A DNA stretch of 16,524 nt, from assembly GCA_964624795.1 (NCBI GenBank), contig CAZUZS010000085.1:1-16524 (forward strand). The letters are read 5' to 3'. This document shows, in pieces, positions 13,613 to 16,524 of this stretch (position 1 is the first letter of the stretch; every line of letters begins with the position of its first letter). A program made the translations under genes and the position numbers. The notes beneath the pieces are model-generated. The model was not told where the DNA came from, did no database searches, and worked only from the letters and a program-made list of their open reading frames with translations. Origin of the DNA: CAZUZS01 sp964624795. Its GTDB lineage: Bacteria; Calditrichota; Calditrichia; RBG-13-44-9.

Positions 13613-16390
13613 ATGTTTGTATTTAAAAACTTTCTTTTGCCCGCAATTTTAATAATCGCCTTTTGGGGCAGAGTTTACCCTGCAACTGATGATGACTGTG
13701 AAATGTGCCACAGCGATCCAACGCTCACCACTGAACGCTATGGCCGTTCAGTTTCCATGTATGTTGACTATGGAAGGTTCAAAAAGTCGGTGCACAAAAA
13801 TCTGCAGTGTGTTCACTGCCATACAGACGCTGATGTCAAGGATTTTCCGCATCCGGAAAAATTAATACAGGTTCAGTGTGCGGGCTGTCATAAGCCGCAA
13901 GGCAAGGATTATGACGTAAGCATTCACTATACTGCACTAACACGGGGGTCTCCTTATGCACCGGAATGCGCAACCTGTCACGGGGTGCATTACATTCTTC
14001 CTCCGGACGACCCCCAATCCACTACTTATATTATGAATATACCGGCGTTATGCGGCCAGTGCCACCGCGAAGGTGCACCGGTTTCGCGGGTTTATAAGAT
14101 CCCCGAAAAAAATATTCTGAGCAATTATTCCATGAGCATCCACGGGATGGGCCTGTTCAGGATGGGGCTGACGGTGACAGCCACATGTAATAGCTGTCAC
14201 GGCAATCACATGATACTCCCGCCAACCGATCCGCGCTCTACTATATCAATTCAAAATATCGCCAGGACCTGCATGAAATGCCATTCGCGGATTGAGCAGG
14301 TTCATCAAAAAATAATCAGGGGAGCATTATGGGAACAACATCCGGGCGCTGTACCGGCCTGCACGGACTGTCATCTTCCCCATAAAATTCAGGCTGTCAG
14401 CCTGGTTCCCAGGACATCTGACAAAAGTTGTCTGAAGTGTCACGCAAAAAAAGATATACACAAGGTTGTGAATGGAAAAACAGTTTCATTGACAGTTGAC
14501 GCCAACGAAATTCGGAATTCCGTGCATAAGAATATTCCCTGCGTTCAGTGTCATTCCGATATATCGCCTCATCATCCAAAGCCACCACTCACCGTTGGCC
14601 GGGTTAATTGCGGAAATTGCCACGCTGAAGTCACCGAAAAATATCTTACCAGCAGCCACGGGCAGGCTTACAACAATGACAATAAGATGGCCCCATATTG
14701 CAACTATTGCCATGGTACGCATAATGTTCTTTCGCATCTGAACCAGGAGGCCAAAACGTATCGAACGCACATTCCGCAATTGTGCGGCGATTGCCATGCG
14801 AAACTGACGACTTCACCTAATCCTCAAATGCGCGCCCATGCCAATGTTCTGTTCGATTATTCCCGCAGCATTCATGGAATTGGTTTAACAAAATTAGGGC
14901 TGTTGCCCAGTGCGGTATGTACGGATTGCCATAACACCCACTATATTTTGGGCAGCAACGATCCGCATTCCTCTGTCTACTTTAAAAATGTTCCGGCAAC
15001 TTGTGCTACATGCCATTTGGGAATTTACGATAAGTTTATTAAAAGCATTCATAGCTTCACCGTGACGCATACCAATAAAAAATTGCCGGTTTGCGACAAT
15101 TGCCATTCTGCACATCGTATTCAAAATGTCGCATTAGATCCTTTTATGCAGGAGGTGACTCAGGAGTGCGGTTCCTGCCATGAGCAATTGGCAGATTCCT
15201 ACTTGAAAACAATTCACGGGGAGGCTTATTCACTGGGCAACCTGAAGGCCGCGAAATGTTCCGATTGTCATGGTGCCCATCTGATTCTGGCGGTGAACAA
15301 TCCTCGGTCCAGTGTAGGTATAGATAATATCGTGAATACCTGCCGCAAATGCCATCCCGACGCCGATCGCCGGTTCACCGGTTATCTTACCCATGCGACG
15401 CATCACGACCGGGCCAAATACCCCATTTTATTTTTTACATACTGGGCAATGACGTCGCTGCTCATTGGCGTTTTCAGTTTTTTCGGTGTCCACACGCTAC
15501 TGTGGATGCCCCGTTCCTTCAAGCGGCATAAGGAAAAAAAGAAAGCAAGCCCCGGTCCCCACAGATACTATGTTCAACGATTTACCTCCGGCCAAAGGCT
15601 CATCCATTTATTTGTAATTCTCAGTTTTATGGCATTAGCGCTCACCGGTATGATGCTGAAATTCGCGGGTTTGCCGTGGACAAGATTTCTTGCCGGTTTG
15701 CTCGGCGGAGTAAGAGCCGCAGGTGTGATTCACCGTATCGCTGCAGTCATTACATTTGGTTATTTTTTTTCTCATCTGGCCATGCTAATAAGATTAAAAA
15801 GCAAACAAAAAATCTCGTTGAAGCAACTCATTTTTGGCAAGAATTCCATGTGGTTTAAGAAAAGTGACATAGTCGAGTTCTGGCACTCGATGAAGTGGTT
15901 TCTTGGTTTGGGCCCACGTCCCCAATACGGACGCTGGACTTATTGGGAAAAGTTTGATTATTTTGCGGTATTCTGGGGCGTCGCTGTTATCGGCTTCACA
16001 GGTTTGATCTTATGGTTCCCGGAATTCTTCACTTTGTTCTTGCCCGGTTGGGTGATTAATGTCGCTATTATTATACACAGCGATGAGGCGCTGTTGGCGG
16101 TTGGTTTCATTTTCACTGTGCATTTCTTTAACACGCATCTGCGGCCAGAATCTTTTCCTTTGGATCCGGTCATTTTCACCGGCCTGGTTCCTGCCGAGGA
16201 ATATAAAGAAGACAGGCCGACTGAATATGAAGCACTGCGGGAGAGCGGAGAGTTGAAGAAAAAAGTGTTTATCTCGGATGTGTCCCCAAAGAAAATGACC
16301 TTTGTCAGGATCTTTGGTTTTACTTTCTTAACGATTGGGATTACGCTGATACTTCTGATAATCTACACTATGCTCTCTGGATACAAATAG
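13613..16390 (+). CDS. 19-heme cytochrome c fused to a cytochrome b membrane domain (CbcL-like)
   Basis: The 925-residue protein starts at the ATG at 13613, placed by AGAAGGGA 7 bases before it and by the signal peptide (FLLPAILIIAFWG, cut near residue 24). Residues 29-581 carry 19 CXXCH motifs, at C29, 66, 89, 119, 147, 192, 220, 250, 273, 310, 333, 363, 391, 436, 464, 494, 519, 549 and 577. Hemes 4, 6, 8, 12, 14, 16 and 18 have the form CXXCHxxH, and SxHG/SVHKN histidines precede others, fitting bis-His ligation. Six membrane helices follow (about 603-631, 663-682, 703-727, 781-802, 814-838, 899-920), with candidate heme b ligands H665, H707, H720, H822 and H837, as in the HydC/FdnI b-type family. 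The architecture matches Geobacter CbcL, a quinone oxidoreductase for extracellular electron transfer, but CbcL has nine c hemes. The role in passing electrons from quinol to periplasmic or outer carriers is inferred. Confidence 0.93.
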   Translation: MFVFKNFLLPAILIIAFWGRVYPATDDDCEMCHSDPTLTTERYGRSVSMYVDYGRFKKSVHKNLQCVHCHTDADVKDFPHPEKLIQVQCAGCHKPQGKDYDVSIHYTALTRGSPYAPECATCHGVHYILPPDDPQSTTYIMNIPALCGQCHREGAPVSRVYKIPEKNILSNYSMSIHGMGLFRMGLTVTATCNSCHGNHMILPPTDPRSTISIQNIARTCMKCHSRIEQVHQKIIRGALWEQHPGAVPACTDCHLPHKIQAVSLVPRTSDKSCLKCHAKKDIHKVVNGKTVSLTVDANEIRNSVHKNIPCVQCHSDISPHHPKPPLTVGRVNCGNCHAEVTEKYLTSSHGQAYNNDNKMAPYCNYCHGTHNVLSHLNQEAKTYRTHIPQLCGDCHAKLTTSPNPQMRAHANVLFDYSRSIHGIGLTKLGLLPSAVCTDCHNTHYILGSNDPHSSVYFKNVPATCATCHLGIYDKFIKSIHSFTVTHTNKKLPVCDNCHSAHRIQNVALDPFMQEVTQECGSCHEQLADSYLKTIHGEAYSLGNLKAAKCSDCHGAHLILAVNNPRSSVGIDNIVNTCRKCHPDADRRFTGYLTHATHHDRAKYPILFFTYWAMTSLLIGVFSFFGVHTLLWMPRSFKRHKEKKKASPGPHRYYVQRFTSGQRLIHLFVILSFMALALTGMMLKFAGLPWTRFLAGLLGGVRAAGVIHRIAAVITFGYFFSHLAMLIRLKSKQKISLKQLIFGKNSMWFKKSDIVEFWHSMKWFLGLGPRPQYGRWTYWEKFDYFAVFWGVAVIGFTGLILWFPEFFTLFLPGWVINVAIIIHSDEALLAVGFIFTVHFFNTHLRPESFPLDPVIFTGLVPAEEYKEDRPTEYEALRESGELKKKVFISDVSPKKMTFVRIFGFTFLTIGITLILLIIYTMLSGYK
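13697..15355 (+). repeat. Internal duplication of the 8-heme unit in the 19-heme cytochrome
   Basis: Unit 1 covers hemes 1-8 (residues 29-272, bases 13697-14428). Unit 2 covers hemes 9-16 (residues 273-516, bases 14429-15160). Every heme of unit 2 lies exactly 244 residues after its counterpart, with shared text such as SVHKN before heme 2/10, SIHGMGL/SIHGIGL before 6/14 and CHLPHKIQ/CHSAHRIQ at 8/16. Hemes 17-19 are a partial further copy: they lie exactly 186 residues after hemes 11-13, with HGQAY/HGEAY in common. The DNA copies are well diverged, so the event is old. Confidence 0.9.
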
Positions 16391-16524
16391 GAGATGGAGC
16401 GGATTGGTTATGTTTTTCCGGAATTTGTTAAACTAAATTATGATTGTAACGATAATCTCTCTGGTGATGGAGAGGAATGATGAAAATTGTTGAAAATTGA
16501 AAGCATTCAGTATTATGGCTTTTT

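Noticed and set aside
16391..16524. A further gene at the right edge (GGAGAGG followed by ATGATG)
   Set aside because: The ATG frames stop after a few codons. A TTG-started frame open to the edge (from about 16487) is only about a dozen codons long and cannot be judged.
1..16524. tRNA, rRNA, CRISPR array or insertion sequence
   Set aside because: No cloverleaf with conserved T-loop, no rRNA core sequence, no regularly spaced direct repeats and no transposase text were seen on either strand.

Overview
The window looks like a chromosomal piece of a Gram-negative, anaerobic or facultatively anaerobic bacterium from a draft assembly, since there is one run of exactly 100 N. The secreted beta-helix and SBBP-type sequences at the left end recall Calditrichota/KSB1-like members of the wider FCB assemblage. 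That placement is an impression from protein style, not a measured assignment.

Layout. 1-676 (-): N-terminal part of a secreted parallel beta-helix protein that runs off the left edge. 677-1081 (-): eroded coding sequence, including a frameshifted relic with one SBBP beta-propeller-like repeat. 1281-3224 (-): a compact type II restriction-modification pair, a D12/Dam-type adenine methyltransferase followed by a SacI-family endonuclease. Its likely promoter is close to the methylase start and carries a long inverted repeat. 3352-4080 (-): rex, the NADH/NAD+-sensing repressor, with a clear intrinsic terminator. 4363-11396 (-): the replication block, transcribed dnaN, recF, DUF721 (DciA-like), gyrB, gyrA. 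The N gap lies in the gyrA C-terminal domain. dnaA, the usual partner upstream of dnaN, is absent here. Instead there is a 554-base intergenic region that could hold an origin but shows only weak DnaA-box candidates.

11853-16390 (+): divergent from dnaN, behind a good sigma70-like promoter, lies a respiratory module of two large cytochromes. The first is a 502-residue NapC/NirT-type membrane cytochrome with seven c-heme sites, the first of them CX3CH. The second is a 925-residue protein with 19 CXXCH motifs fused to a multi-helix cytochrome b membrane domain, in the style of Geobacter CbcL. Hemes 1-8 and 9-16 of this protein match position by position at an exact offset of 244 residues. Hemes 17-19 match hemes 11-13 at an exact offset of 186 residues. 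It is therefore a conductive periplasmic chain built by internal duplication on a quinone-linked membrane anchor. Together the two genes probably move electrons from the menaquinone pool to periplasmic or extracellular acceptors. This module is the most unusual element of the window.
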